Assembly (NCBI GenBank): GCA_016124195.1
Contig: WGOE01000001.1
Coordinates: forward strand, 124,001 to 188,000
DNA length: 64,000 bases
From: a bacterium
GTDB taxonomy: Bacteria; Pseudomonadota; Alphaproteobacteria; Rhodobacterales; Rhodobacteraceae
Direction: 5' to 3'
Both the position numbers and the translations under genes were made by a program. The first letter of the stretch is position 1, and each line of letters begins with the position of its first letter. Positions 34,520 to 42,487 of the stretch are shown here, in pieces. A model generated the notes under the pieces. It had not been told where the DNA came from, ran no database searches, and was given only the letters and a program-made list of their open reading frames with translations.

Positions 34520-35961
34520 CAGAAAAGATCCGCTGCGACGCTTGTCCCGTGATGTGCTACATCGCGCCCGGCCAGACCGGCGCCTGCGACCGCTATGCCA
34601 ACAGCGACGGCAGGATCGTGCGGACCGATCCGCTGGTCATGCTGTCGCACGCCGTGCAGAACGGCACCCGCCTCGTGCCCTTTGCCAGCCGCCCCTGGGC
34701 AGAAAGCGCCGACACAGAGCCTCTACCGACTGACGTGACCCTGACCGGCATCGGCAGCGGTACCACCTATCCGGACTACAAGCCCGCGCCCTTCATCGTC
34801 TCGTCCAAGGTCGCGGGGGCCGACATGGTCACCGTTGTGACCGAGGCGATCTTTTCTTACTGCGGGGTCAAGGTGAAGATCGACACCGACCGCTTCCTTG
34901 GCCCGGAAGGTGCCGCGGTCCGCGCAAAGGGCGAGGTGATCGGCCATGTCACCACGGCGGAATATGGCAGCCAGATGCTGTCGATCGGCGGCGTGCATCA
35001 TTTGACCGGCGGCTCCAAACCCGAAGGGCGCGAGACCTGTGCCACCATGCTCGCGCTGTGCAACGGCGAGGCGGCAGAACTTGTCATCGATGGTGGCGCG
35101 GTCGTGTTGGTGCAGGCCGGCAAGGCGCCCGTGGTCGATGGCAAGCCCGAATATCGCATGCGGGTTGGCTGCGGCTCTGCCACCATCGGGATGTTTGCCG
35201 CCCAATGGAAGGGTCTGGTCGACGAGGTTGTCGTGGTCGATGACCATATCACCGGCGTCGTCTCGGAACATCAGGCCGGCAAGGTTCTGGACTGGCCACC
35301 CACCGGCATCCGCATCAAGGGGCACCGCTCGACCCCCGGGCGCTATTTCCGCGTGTCAGAGCCGGGCCTCGGCTGGGGTGGCACGAAGCTGACAGACCCG
35401 CTGGACATCCTTGGCCCCTGGAAGGCCGAAAAGGGTGCCCGCCCCGGCCTGACCCTGCTCATGGTCTCGACGACGGGCGAGGACCACGGCTATTTCGTGC
35501 TTGATCAGTCTCTGATCCCGCAAAGACAGCCCCTGCCGGATCATTTGAAACCGACGGTCTCGTTGATCGCGGAAAACTGTGAACCTGCGCTTTGCACCGT
35601 GATGTTTGTAGGCGGTGCAGGCGGGTCGTTGCGGGCTGGCGTGGCCCGCAATCCAGTCCGTCTCACTCAATCGGTCCAGGGTGGCCGGACAGAGTTGACC
35701 ATCGGCGGCGCCAAATGCTTCGTCTGGCCCGGCGGCGGCATCACCTTCATGGTTGACGTCCTCCACCTGCCGCGCGGTGCCTTTGGTTACGTGCCCACGC
35801 CCGCTCTTGTAGCTCCGTTGGAGTTCACACTGCCGCGCGAAGATTATCTTGCGATGGGTGGTCACGCCGAACAAATCCTGTCTCTGGATCAGGTCTTGCG
35901 AGAGGGCGGAGAATATACGACCGCAGCCGAACTGCGGCCCCGCCCGGACAAAGCGTCATGA
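34516..35961 (+). CDS. 6-Hydroxynicotinate reductase-like iron-sulfur protein
   Basis: 481 residues. An N-terminal cysteine cluster (Cys7, Cys10, Cys14, Cys24 in [20 protein letters not shown]) suggests a [4Fe-4S] centre. The remainder has glycine-rich segments ([55 protein letters not shown]). I recognise it as the family annotated as 6-hydroxynicotinate reductase, known from nicotinate fermentation in Eubacterium barkeri, where it reduces a hydroxylated pyridine ring to a cyclic lactam. The identity of the substrate here is unknown. It follows the hydroxylase with a four-base overlap, consistent with reduction of the hydroxylated product. Confidence 0.75.
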   Translation: MTEKIRCDACPVMCYIAPGQTGACDRYANSDGRIVRTDPLVMLSHAVQNGTRLVPFASRPWAESADTEPLPTDVTLTGIGSGTTYPDYKPAPFIVSSKVAGADMVTVVTEAIFSYCGVKVKIDTDRFLGPEGAAVRAKGEVIGHVTTAEYGSQMLSIGGVHHLTGGSKPEGRETCATMLALCNGEAAELVIDGGAVVLVQAGKAPVVDGKPEYRMRVGCGSATIGMFAAQWKGLVDEVVVVDDHITGVVSEHQAGKVLDWPPTGIRIKGHRSTPGRYFRVSEPGLGWGGTKLTDPLDILGPWKAEKGARPGLTLLMVSTTGEDHGYFVLDQSLIPQRQPLPDHLKPTVSLIAENCEPALCTVMFVGGAGGSLRAGVARNPVRLTQSVQGGRTELTIGGAKCFVWPGGGITFMVDVLHLPRGAFGYVPTPALVAPLEFTLPREDYLAMGGHAEQILSLDQVLREGGEYTTAAELRPRPDKAS

Positions 35962-36785
35962 CAGGTCCACAAATCGCCAAACTGCCAGATGGTCGGCTGC
36001 ACCTTCAGCACGGGCCGATCGACCTGATCTGCGAGGCCTGGGGCGACGGCGATGCCGTGACCCTTGCGCATGATCTGGCGGCGCAACGGTTTGGCACCAT
36101 TCTGGCCGAACTCGCAACGGAACTGCCCGCTCTGCGCTTGGCCGATGCGCCGGTCAATGGCACTGTCGCGCGCAAGATGGCCGCCGCCGTGGCACCGTTT
36201 CGACCCGCCTTCGTCACGCCAATGGCCGCGGTTGCGGGCGCCGTGGCCGAGACGATCCTGGCTGCCATGCTGCCCGCCGGGCTCAGCCGGGCCTATGTGA
36301 ACAACGGTGGGGACATCGCCCTGCATCTGGCACCGGGCCAGCAGTTGACGGCGGCGATTGCCGGAACGCCCCACCGCATCACCATCCGGGCGGCGGATAG
36401 GGTCCGCGGGATTGCGACCTCCGGCTGGGGGGGGCGGAGCTTTTCGCTTGGCATTGCCGATTCAGTCACTGTCCTGGCCGCAACGGCGGCGATGGCCGAT
36501 GCCGCCGCCACGATGGTCGCCAATGCGGTGGATCTGCCGGGCCATCCTGGGATCCAACGTGCCAGCGCCAGCAGCCTTCGGTCCGACAGCGACCTGGGCG
36601 AGCTTTTGGTGACCACCGGCGTCGCGGCCCTGTCGGGTGCGGAGTGCGATGCCGCCCTTGATCGCGGTGCGGATTTTGCCGCAACCTGCCTCGTGCGCGG
36701 CCTGATTTACGGCGCGGCGCTGTGCCTCGGCTCTCATCTGCGCACCGTCGGCGCGCCCTTCCTTTCGGAGATCGTCCATGCCTGA
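35958..36785 (+). CDS. UPF0280 family protein (ApbE-like)
   Basis: 275 residues. Family features: TPMAAVAGAVAETILAAM, then the YVNNGGDIALHL motif also found in ApbE flavin transferases, IATSGWGGRSFSLGIADSVT, and a DAAATMVANAV segment. ApbE transfers FMN to proteins; whether UPF0280 members do so is not established as far as I know. Tight coupling (four-base overlap) to the reductase-like gene suggests it matures or modifies that enzyme, or acts in the same pathway. This is inference. Confidence 0.75.
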   Translation: MTGPQIAKLPDGRLHLQHGPIDLICEAWGDGDAVTLAHDLAAQRFGTILAELATELPALRLADAPVNGTVARKMAAAVAPFRPAFVTPMAAVAGAVAETILAAMLPAGLSRAYVNNGGDIALHLAPGQQLTAAIAGTPHRITIRAADRVRGIATSGWGGRSFSLGIADSVTVLAATAAMADAAATMVANAVDLPGHPGIQRASASSLRSDSDLGELLVTTGVAALSGAECDAALDRGADFAATCLVRGLIYGAALCLGSHLRTVGAPFLSEIVHA

Positions 36786-37356
36786 ATTTCGCCTCCGCCG
36801 CATGACTCTGCAGATCGAAGAGATCTTTCACGATGGCGGACCGGAGGCCGAACCGCGGCGCCGCGGCGCCGTGCTGGCGGTGGTGTCGAACCCGTTTTCG
36901 GCACGGTTCGAGCCTGATTTGCAGCGAGGGATGGAGGATCTGCGGCCGCTTGGTCTGCGCATGACCGACCGCTTGATCGCCGCTTTGGGCGGCAAGGAAA
37001 AGATCGACGGCTACGGCAAGGGTGCCATGGTCGGCGCGCTTGGTGAGGCGGAACATGGCGCGCTCTGGCATGTGCCGGGGGGCTATGCGATGCGCGAACG
37101 TCTGGGTGAAAGCCGGGCCATCGTGCCCTCGGCGATGAAGGTCGCCCCGATGGGGGGCAGCCTCGATGTGCCTTTGGGCCATATCAACGCGGCCTATGTG
37201 CGCAGCCACTTCGACGCGATGACCGTGACGGTTCCGGATGCGCCCAAGCCGGACGAGATCGTCTTCGTTCTGGCCATGTCCTGCGGTGGTCGCGTCCACA
37301 GCCGGATGGGCGGACTGGAGGTCTGGCAGGTCAAGGGCGAGGATGGGTTGCGCTGA
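36778..37356 (+). CDS. DUF1185 family protein (amino acid synthesis family)
   Basis: 192 residues, no signal or membrane helix. It matches the family annotated as amino acid synthesis protein/DUF1185 (RRGAVLAVVSNPFSARFEPD, DGYGKGAMVGALGEAEHGAL, IVPSAMKVAPMGGSLDVPLG, HINAAYVRSHFDAMTVTVPD). Catalytic function is unknown. It overlaps the UPF0280 gene by eight bases and the HyuA gene by one base (TGATG), so it belongs firmly to this operon. Confidence 0.75.
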   Translation: MPEFRLRRMTLQIEEIFHDGGPEAEPRRRGAVLAVVSNPFSARFEPDLQRGMEDLRPLGLRMTDRLIAALGGKEKIDGYGKGAMVGALGEAEHGALWHVPGGYAMRERLGESRAIVPSAMKVAPMGGSLDVPLGHINAAYVRSHFDAMTVTVPDAPKPDEIVFVLAMSCGGRVHSRMGGLEVWQVKGEDGLR

Positions 37357-39392
37357 TGTCCGGTCTGACAGCCGGCGTTGATGTCGGAGGCACCTTTACC
37401 GATCTGGTCACCCTGGACCCTGCCACCGGGACGCTGCGGATGGCCAAGGTGCCGACGACCTTGCCCAACCAGGCGGGCGGCGTCATTGCGGCCTTTACCG
37501 CCGCCGAGGTTGATCTGGCCGAGGTCAGCCTGATCATTCACGGCACGACCACCACGACCAACGCCGTTCTGGAACGGCAGCTGTGCCGGACCGGGCTGAT
37601 CACGACCCAGGGCTTTCGCGATGTGCTGGAACTTGGCCGTCGCACTCGCCCGCAGGCCTATGGCATGAAGGGCCAGTTCCGCCCGGTCATCCCGCGCGAT
37701 CTGCGCCTTGAAGTGGCAGAGCGCATGGATGCATCGGGCCGTGTCGTGACTCCGCTTGACGAGGATGCGCTCCGCGCGGCTGTCGTGCGGTTGCGCGACG
37801 CGGGTTGTGAAAGTCTGGTCATCCACTTCCTGCACGCCTATGCCAACCCAGCGCACGAACTCCGCGCTGGCGAGATCGCGTCGGCGCTCTGGCCGAACGC
37901 GCATATCACGCTCGGGCACGCCCTGCTGTCCGAAAGCCGCGAATTCGAACGTGGTGTTACCGCCGCGGTGAATGCCGCCGTGCAGCCCTTGCTGGAACGC
38001 TACATCAGCCGGCTGGCGCGCGATCTGCGCGACCGCGGCTATGCGGCGCCCTTGTTGGTGATGAACGGCAATGGCGGCATGGTCAGTGCCGAAAATGTCT
38101 CTCGCGAGGCGGTAAAGACCGTGATGTCCGGACCTGCCTCGGGGGTCATGGCGGCACTGGCAACCGGGCGCCGCGCCGGAATGCCCAACCTTCTGACCTA
38201 TGACATGGGCGGCACCTCGACCGATGTCGCGATGATCCGGGACGGCCGCGCTCCGGTCTCGAACGAGATCGAGGTGGAATATGCCATGCCGATCCATGTC
38301 CCTATGGTCGATGTGCGCACCGTCGGCGCAGGCGGAGGCTCCATCGCGCGGATCGATGCGGGCGGCCTGTTGCGCGTTGGCCCCGAAAGCGCAGGCTCTT
38401 ATCCGGGGCCGGTTTGCTATGGCCGCGGCGGTACGTCAGTGACGATTTCCGATGCCAATCTTTTGCTTGGCCGTCTGCCTGCCGCCCGTTTTGGCGCCGC
38501 GATCGAGGCGGCTCGGCAGGCGATGCAGGACCAGATCGCCACCCCGCTTGGCCTTTCGGTCGAAGAGGCGGCCGCGGCTGTCGTGCGCATCGCCAACACC
38601 CATATGGCCGGCGCGATCCGCCTTGTCTCGCTGTCACTGGGCGCCGATCCGCGCGACTTTGCGCTGTTCGCTTTCGGCGGCGCCGGTCCGCTGCATGCCG
38701 TGGCGCTGGCGCGCGAACTGGCCGTGCCGCGCGTTCTGGTGCCGGCGCGCCCCGGTCTGACCAATGCGCTCGGCTGTGTCGTGGCCGATCTGCGGCATGA
38801 TTTCGTGCGCACGATCAACCAGCCGCTCGACCTGGCCGACATGGGGCGCGTCCATGCGATCCTAGTGGCGCAAGAGGCCGAGGGCCGTGCCATCATCGCC
38901 GCGGAACGGGTCGCGGTGGAGGAGATCGAGACGGAATTCACCGCGGACATGCAGTTTCTGGGCCAGACCCACCTCCTGCGCATCCGTCTGCCGCATTCAA
39001 AACCCACGCGTGATGATCTTCAACGCCTGTTCGAGGCTGCCTATTTCGCCCGCTTCAGGGTCGATCTGCCGATGATCCGCGCCAATCTGGTCAACCTTTC
39101 CGTTTCGGTGATCGGACGCAGGCCGATGCCGGATCTCAGCCAGCTGATTGCCATTTCGGGCCGTGCAGAGACACTTTCGGCCCTGGGCAGCCGTCAGGTC
39201 TGGTTCGATGGCTGGACCGATACGCCGGTTTACTGGCGTGATCACATGCCGCTGTCCGCCCGGCTGACCGGCCCCGCCATCATCGAGCAGATGGACACCA
39301 CCCTGCTTGTCGAGCCCGGATGCATGGTTCAGACCGATGCCGACGGCAATCTGATCATCGAGGTGCCGCATGACCGACCTATCCAGGATTGA
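37356..39392 (+). CDS. Hydantoinase/oxoprolinase family subunit A
   Basis: 678 residues. The N-terminal phosphate-binding motif GVDVGGTFTDLVTLD and LIIHGTTTTTNAVLERQ, a central RRTRPQAYGM segment, LLTYDMGGTSTDVAMI and the metal/nucleotide region VRTVGAGGGSIARID are characteristic of HyuA/N-methylhydantoinase A. These enzymes use ATP to open cyclic amides, or in acetone carboxylase relatives to carboxylate. With HyuB (overlapping by 23 bases) it could open a lactam formed by the upstream hydroxylase and reductase. Confidence 0.9.
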   Translation: MSGLTAGVDVGGTFTDLVTLDPATGTLRMAKVPTTLPNQAGGVIAAFTAAEVDLAEVSLIIHGTTTTTNAVLERQLCRTGLITTQGFRDVLELGRRTRPQAYGMKGQFRPVIPRDLRLEVAERMDASGRVVTPLDEDALRAAVVRLRDAGCESLVIHFLHAYANPAHELRAGEIASALWPNAHITLGHALLSESREFERGVTAAVNAAVQPLLERYISRLARDLRDRGYAAPLLVMNGNGGMVSAENVSREAVKTVMSGPASGVMAALATGRRAGMPNLLTYDMGGTSTDVAMIRDGRAPVSNEIEVEYAMPIHVPMVDVRTVGAGGGSIARIDAGGLLRVGPESAGSYPGPVCYGRGGTSVTISDANLLLGRLPAARFGAAIEAARQAMQDQIATPLGLSVEEAAAAVVRIANTHMAGAIRLVSLSLGADPRDFALFAFGGAGPLHAVALARELAVPRVLVPARPGLTNALGCVVADLRHDFVRTINQPLDLADMGRVHAILVAQEAEGRAIIAAERVAVEEIETEFTADMQFLGQTHLLRIRLPHSKPTRDDLQRLFEAAYFARFRVDLPMIRANLVNLSVSVIGRRPMPDLSQLIAISGRAETLSALGSRQVWFDGWTDTPVYWRDHMPLSARLTGPAIIEQMDTTLLVEPGCMVQTDADGNLIIEVPHDRPIQD

Positions 39393-41061
39393 TCCGGTAA
39401 CGCTGTCGGTCATTCAGGCCAGCCTGCAACAGGTCTGCGACGAGATGGACCTGACTTTCTCGCGCGCGGCCTTCTCGCCCGTCATTGCCGAGGCGAATGA
39501 CCGGTCCGATGGCATCTACGCGGCAGAGGATGGTGCGCTGATCGCCCAAGGCTCGCAGGGCCTGCCGGTCTTTGTGGGTGTGATGCAGTTTTCGACCGAG
39601 ACGATCATCAAGCGCATCGCCAACGGTCAGACCCTGGCTCCAGAGCCCGGCGACATCTACATCGTCAATGACCCCTACCTCGGCGGCACGCATCTGATGG
39701 ATGTGCGCTTCGCAATGCCCTATTTCCGCAACGACAGGCTCGTTTTCTGGCTGTCCAACACCGGTCACTGGCCGGACACGGGCGGTGCGGTGCCCGGTGG
39801 GTTTTCCGCCTCGGCGATCAGTTCGGAACAGGAGGGCCTGCGCCTGCCGCCCGTCAAGCTGTTCAAGCGCGGTCATATGGACAACGAGATTTGGGATATC
39901 ATCCGGTCGAACATCCGCGTCTCCGATCAACGCATCGGCGACGTCAAGGCACAGGCTTCGGCGCTTCTGGTCGGCGCCGAGCGGTTGACCCAGCTGTTGG
40001 ATCGCTACGGCGACGACACCGTTGGCCAAGCCATCGTCGAGATGCGTCTGCGGGCCGCCCGCCAGATGCGCGCCATGATCGCGCTGATCCCTGAAGGGCG
40101 GTTCGAGGCCAAGGCCGAGATCGACAGCGATGGCGTGGTCAATCAGCCCCTGACCATCGCACTGGCGGTGGAACGGCGCGGCGAGGCGCTGCATTTCGAC
40201 TTTGCCGGATCGTCGCCGCCCTGCATGGGGCCGATGAATTCAGTGCGCGCCACGACGCTGTCCTCGGTCTTCCTGGCCATCCGGCACATCTTTCCCGAGG
40301 TGCCATTGTCCTCGGGCGCATTCGAACCGCTGGTCGTCGAAAACATCGCCGGCACCTTTCTGGATGCCGCCTATCCGCGCCCGGTCTCTGGCTGCGCGGC
40401 CGAGGTCAGCCAGCGGATCGCCGAGGCGGTCTTTGCGGCGTTGGTGCCCGCCTTGCCCGACCGTGTGACCGCCGCACCAGCCGGCACCAGCGGCAACTTC
40501 GGCCTCGGCGGGCATGATCCGCAAAAGGGCCGCGACTATGTGATGTATCAGATTTCCGGTGGCGGCTATGGCGGCAATGCCGATCACGACGGGCTGTCGA
40601 ATGGCTGTTCGACCATCGGCATCTCCAAGGCCCCCCCGGTCGAGATCATGGAGCAGAATTTTCCCGTCCTCTATCACCGTTATGCCTTGCACGAAGGCTC
40701 TGGCGGGGCGGGCAAGCACCGTGGGGGGTTCGGGCTGGACTATGAAATCGAGCTTCTGCGCGGCAAAGCTCGGGCGAGCTTCGTGATGGATCACGGGCGC
40801 AATGGCCCGCAAGGCGCCTTGGGCGGTTTGGATGGCGGTGTGAACCGGGTCGAGGTGACGCAGAACGGTGTTACATCGGTGCCTGAACACCTGTCGAAAG
40901 CGCAGGACATCGCCCTGTCGCCCGGCGACCGCGTTCGCGTGCGTACGCCGGGCGGCGGCGGCTATGGTCGCCCAACCGAACGCGACCCGGCCTTGATCGA
41001 GGAAGACATTCGTCTTGGCCGCTATTCCGCCGCGGAGTCGCAAAGCCGCTTCGGGCGCTGA
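39370..41061 (+). CDS. Hydantoinase/oxoprolinase family subunit B
   Basis: 563 residues, typical for HyuB. Key segments: SRAAFSPVIAEANDRSDGIY near the N-terminus, GDIYIVNDPYLGGTHLMDVR, FWLSNTGHWPDTGGAVPGGF, then CMGPMNSVRATTLSSVF and a glycine-rich C-terminus (GGAGKHRGGFGLDYEIELLR, VRTPGGGGYGRP). It forms the catalytic complex with HyuA and ends the operon. The stop lies inside a hairpin shared with the convergent sulfotransferase gene. Confidence 0.9.
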   Translation: MTDLSRIDPVTLSVIQASLQQVCDEMDLTFSRAAFSPVIAEANDRSDGIYAAEDGALIAQGSQGLPVFVGVMQFSTETIIKRIANGQTLAPEPGDIYIVNDPYLGGTHLMDVRFAMPYFRNDRLVFWLSNTGHWPDTGGAVPGGFSASAISSEQEGLRLPPVKLFKRGHMDNEIWDIIRSNIRVSDQRIGDVKAQASALLVGAERLTQLLDRYGDDTVGQAIVEMRLRAARQMRAMIALIPEGRFEAKAEIDSDGVVNQPLTIALAVERRGEALHFDFAGSSPPCMGPMNSVRATTLSSVFLAIRHIFPEVPLSSGAFEPLVVENIAGTFLDAAYPRPVSGCAAEVSQRIAEAVFAALVPALPDRVTAAPAGTSGNFGLGGHDPQKGRDYVMYQISGGGYGGNADHDGLSNGCSTIGISKAPPVEIMEQNFPVLYHRYALHEGSGGAGKHRGGFGLDYEIELLRGKARASFVMDHGRNGPQGALGGLDGGVNRVEVTQNGVTSVPEHLSKAQDIALSPGDRVRVRTPGGGGYGRPTERDPALIEEDIRLGRYSAAESQSRFGR

Positions 41062-41082
41062 CCGCAGCGGCGTGTCAGCGCC
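41054..41082. terminator. Hairpin spanning both convergent stop codons
   Basis: ggcgctgac and its exact complement gtcagcgcc form a nine-base-pair stem around an 11-base loop. The hyuB stop lies in the left arm and the sulfotransferase stop in the right arm. No T-run follows, so it may act as a bidirectional blocker rather than a classical intrinsic terminator. Confidence 0.5.
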
Positions 41083-42475
41083 AGTCCTCGAACCCGAAAT
41101 AGATGTAGTCGCGGCCGTAAGCCTCGCGCGCGGCAGCTTCCAGATCGCGGTCATACAGCTGATCCAGGGCAAATCGCCCCGGCTCGGCCACTTTGGGAAG
41201 GGGCTGCATCTTGACCCCGACCTCGGCGCAGAGGAACGCAAGACCCTCCTCCAGCCGATCTTCGCGCAGGATATGGTCGGGGGCCTGCAACTGGGCAAAA
41301 CCGCCGATCGTAGCGATCTGGGTGGCCAGATGAGGCGGCGTGCGCAGTTCCGTGCGCCCCGCATGCAGATGCTTGACCACCTCAAGAAACTTGAGAAACC
41401 CGGCGCGATGCGCGGCCTGATCGGCGAAACCCTCGCCTTTGGGCGGCAATTCGAACTTGTGGATGCGCTTCATGTGGCCGCGCAGTTCCGCCATCCACTC
41501 CTTGTCGAGGAAGTCGCAAAACGCCGCGTGCGCTCGGGCAAGCGGATGGCGCAACACGGTAAAACTGCGATGCCCCGGCCTGTCGCTGCGCCAGGCTTTC
41601 AGCCCCTGCCGGTCAAAGCCGGTCAAGACCTCGCCATAGGTCTGCAACCACTTGCGCATGGCCTGGTCCGGCGCCGCCTTGATCGGCTGGAACAGCAGGG
41701 GCGCCGCGGCACTTGCCACATAGGTGTTGATGGCCCCCTGCCGGCGCGGTTCGAAATTCGGCGTATGCCTCAGATTGTAAAAGTCGATCTGGTTCAGCCC
41801 CGCCGCCATTTCGGCCGGGTTAGAGACCTTTTCGGTCAGAGGCTCGGGGTTTTGCTTCTTATAGGAGAGATCCAGCTTTTCCAGTCGCCCCTCCACGCCC
41901 AGAAAGGCCGCGAGCCCGTTGATCACCTTCAGATCCAGCACATCCTCATAGTCGATGTAGAAGGCCGTCTGACCGCTGACCTGAAGTCGGTTGAGCAAAA
42001 GACGCTGGAACTCTTGCAACGTGTCCACTCGCTCGCGGAATTCCTCAATCAGAAAGCGCGGCCGCGCCGTCTTGATGTTGGCGGCAGAGGTGGTGCGCCA
42101 CTGGTTGGATTCCTTGGCGATCTTCCAGGAGATGTAGCTTTCCAAAGGGTTGCGAGTGAGGATGATCTTGGCAACGGTCGGATCGTCGACCACCATGTCG
42201 AAGACACGCGGATCGTGGTTGTGAAAGTAGCGAAAGCCCGAAAGTCCTTCGGTCTCTTTCCGCATAACCTTCAAAAGGCTTTCCGGGTTCAGATCGCGCT
42301 GATGGATGCTGACGCCCAGAAGCTCGGTCTTGTTGGAATTGCCAACGAAGACCGGATTGAACGCTTCGCCATAGCAGGTCACCCCAGGGATGGCGTTCAG
42401 ATTGGCCTCAAGAAAGTTCGAACCCGTCCGCATTTCCGCAAAGACGACGAAGGATTGAAAGCGGGCTTTGGCCAA
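41075..42475 (-). CDS. Sulfotransferase with two sulfotransferase-like halves
   Basis: 466 residues. The N-terminal half has the PAPS 5'-phosphosulfate loop (FAEMRTGSNFLEANLNAI at 12-29) and the 3'-phosphate motif (IILTRNPLESYISWKIA at about 124-140), as in NodH/Stf0-type enzymes. The C-terminal half has a second, weaker region (SFTVLRHPLARAHAAFCDFL) like the RHP...FCDF motif of Sulfotransfer_2 proteins. Sulfate would be moved from PAPS to a surface sugar. It is in a minus-strand group with glycosyltransferases, and a CysQ-like PAP phosphatase is encoded seven kilobases away on the same strand. Confidence 0.8.
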   Translation of the reverse strand: MAKARFQSFVVFAEMRTGSNFLEANLNAIPGVTCYGEAFNPVFVGNSNKTELLGVSIHQRDLNPESLLKVMRKETEGLSGFRYFHNHDPRVFDMVVDDPTVAKIILTRNPLESYISWKIAKESNQWRTTSAANIKTARPRFLIEEFRERVDTLQEFQRLLLNRLQVSGQTAFYIDYEDVLDLKVINGLAAFLGVEGRLEKLDLSYKKQNPEPLTEKVSNPAEMAAGLNQIDFYNLRHTPNFEPRRQGAINTYVASAAAPLLFQPIKAAPDQAMRKWLQTYGEVLTGFDRQGLKAWRSDRPGHRSFTVLRHPLARAHAAFCDFLDKEWMAELRGHMKRIHKFELPPKGEGFADQAAHRAGFLKFLEVVKHLHAGRTELRTPPHLATQIATIGGFAQLQAPDHILREDRLEEGLAFLCAEVGVKMQPLPKVAEPGRFALDQLYDRDLEAAAREAYGRDYIYFGFEDWR

Positions 42476-42487
42476 GGACAGATCCCT

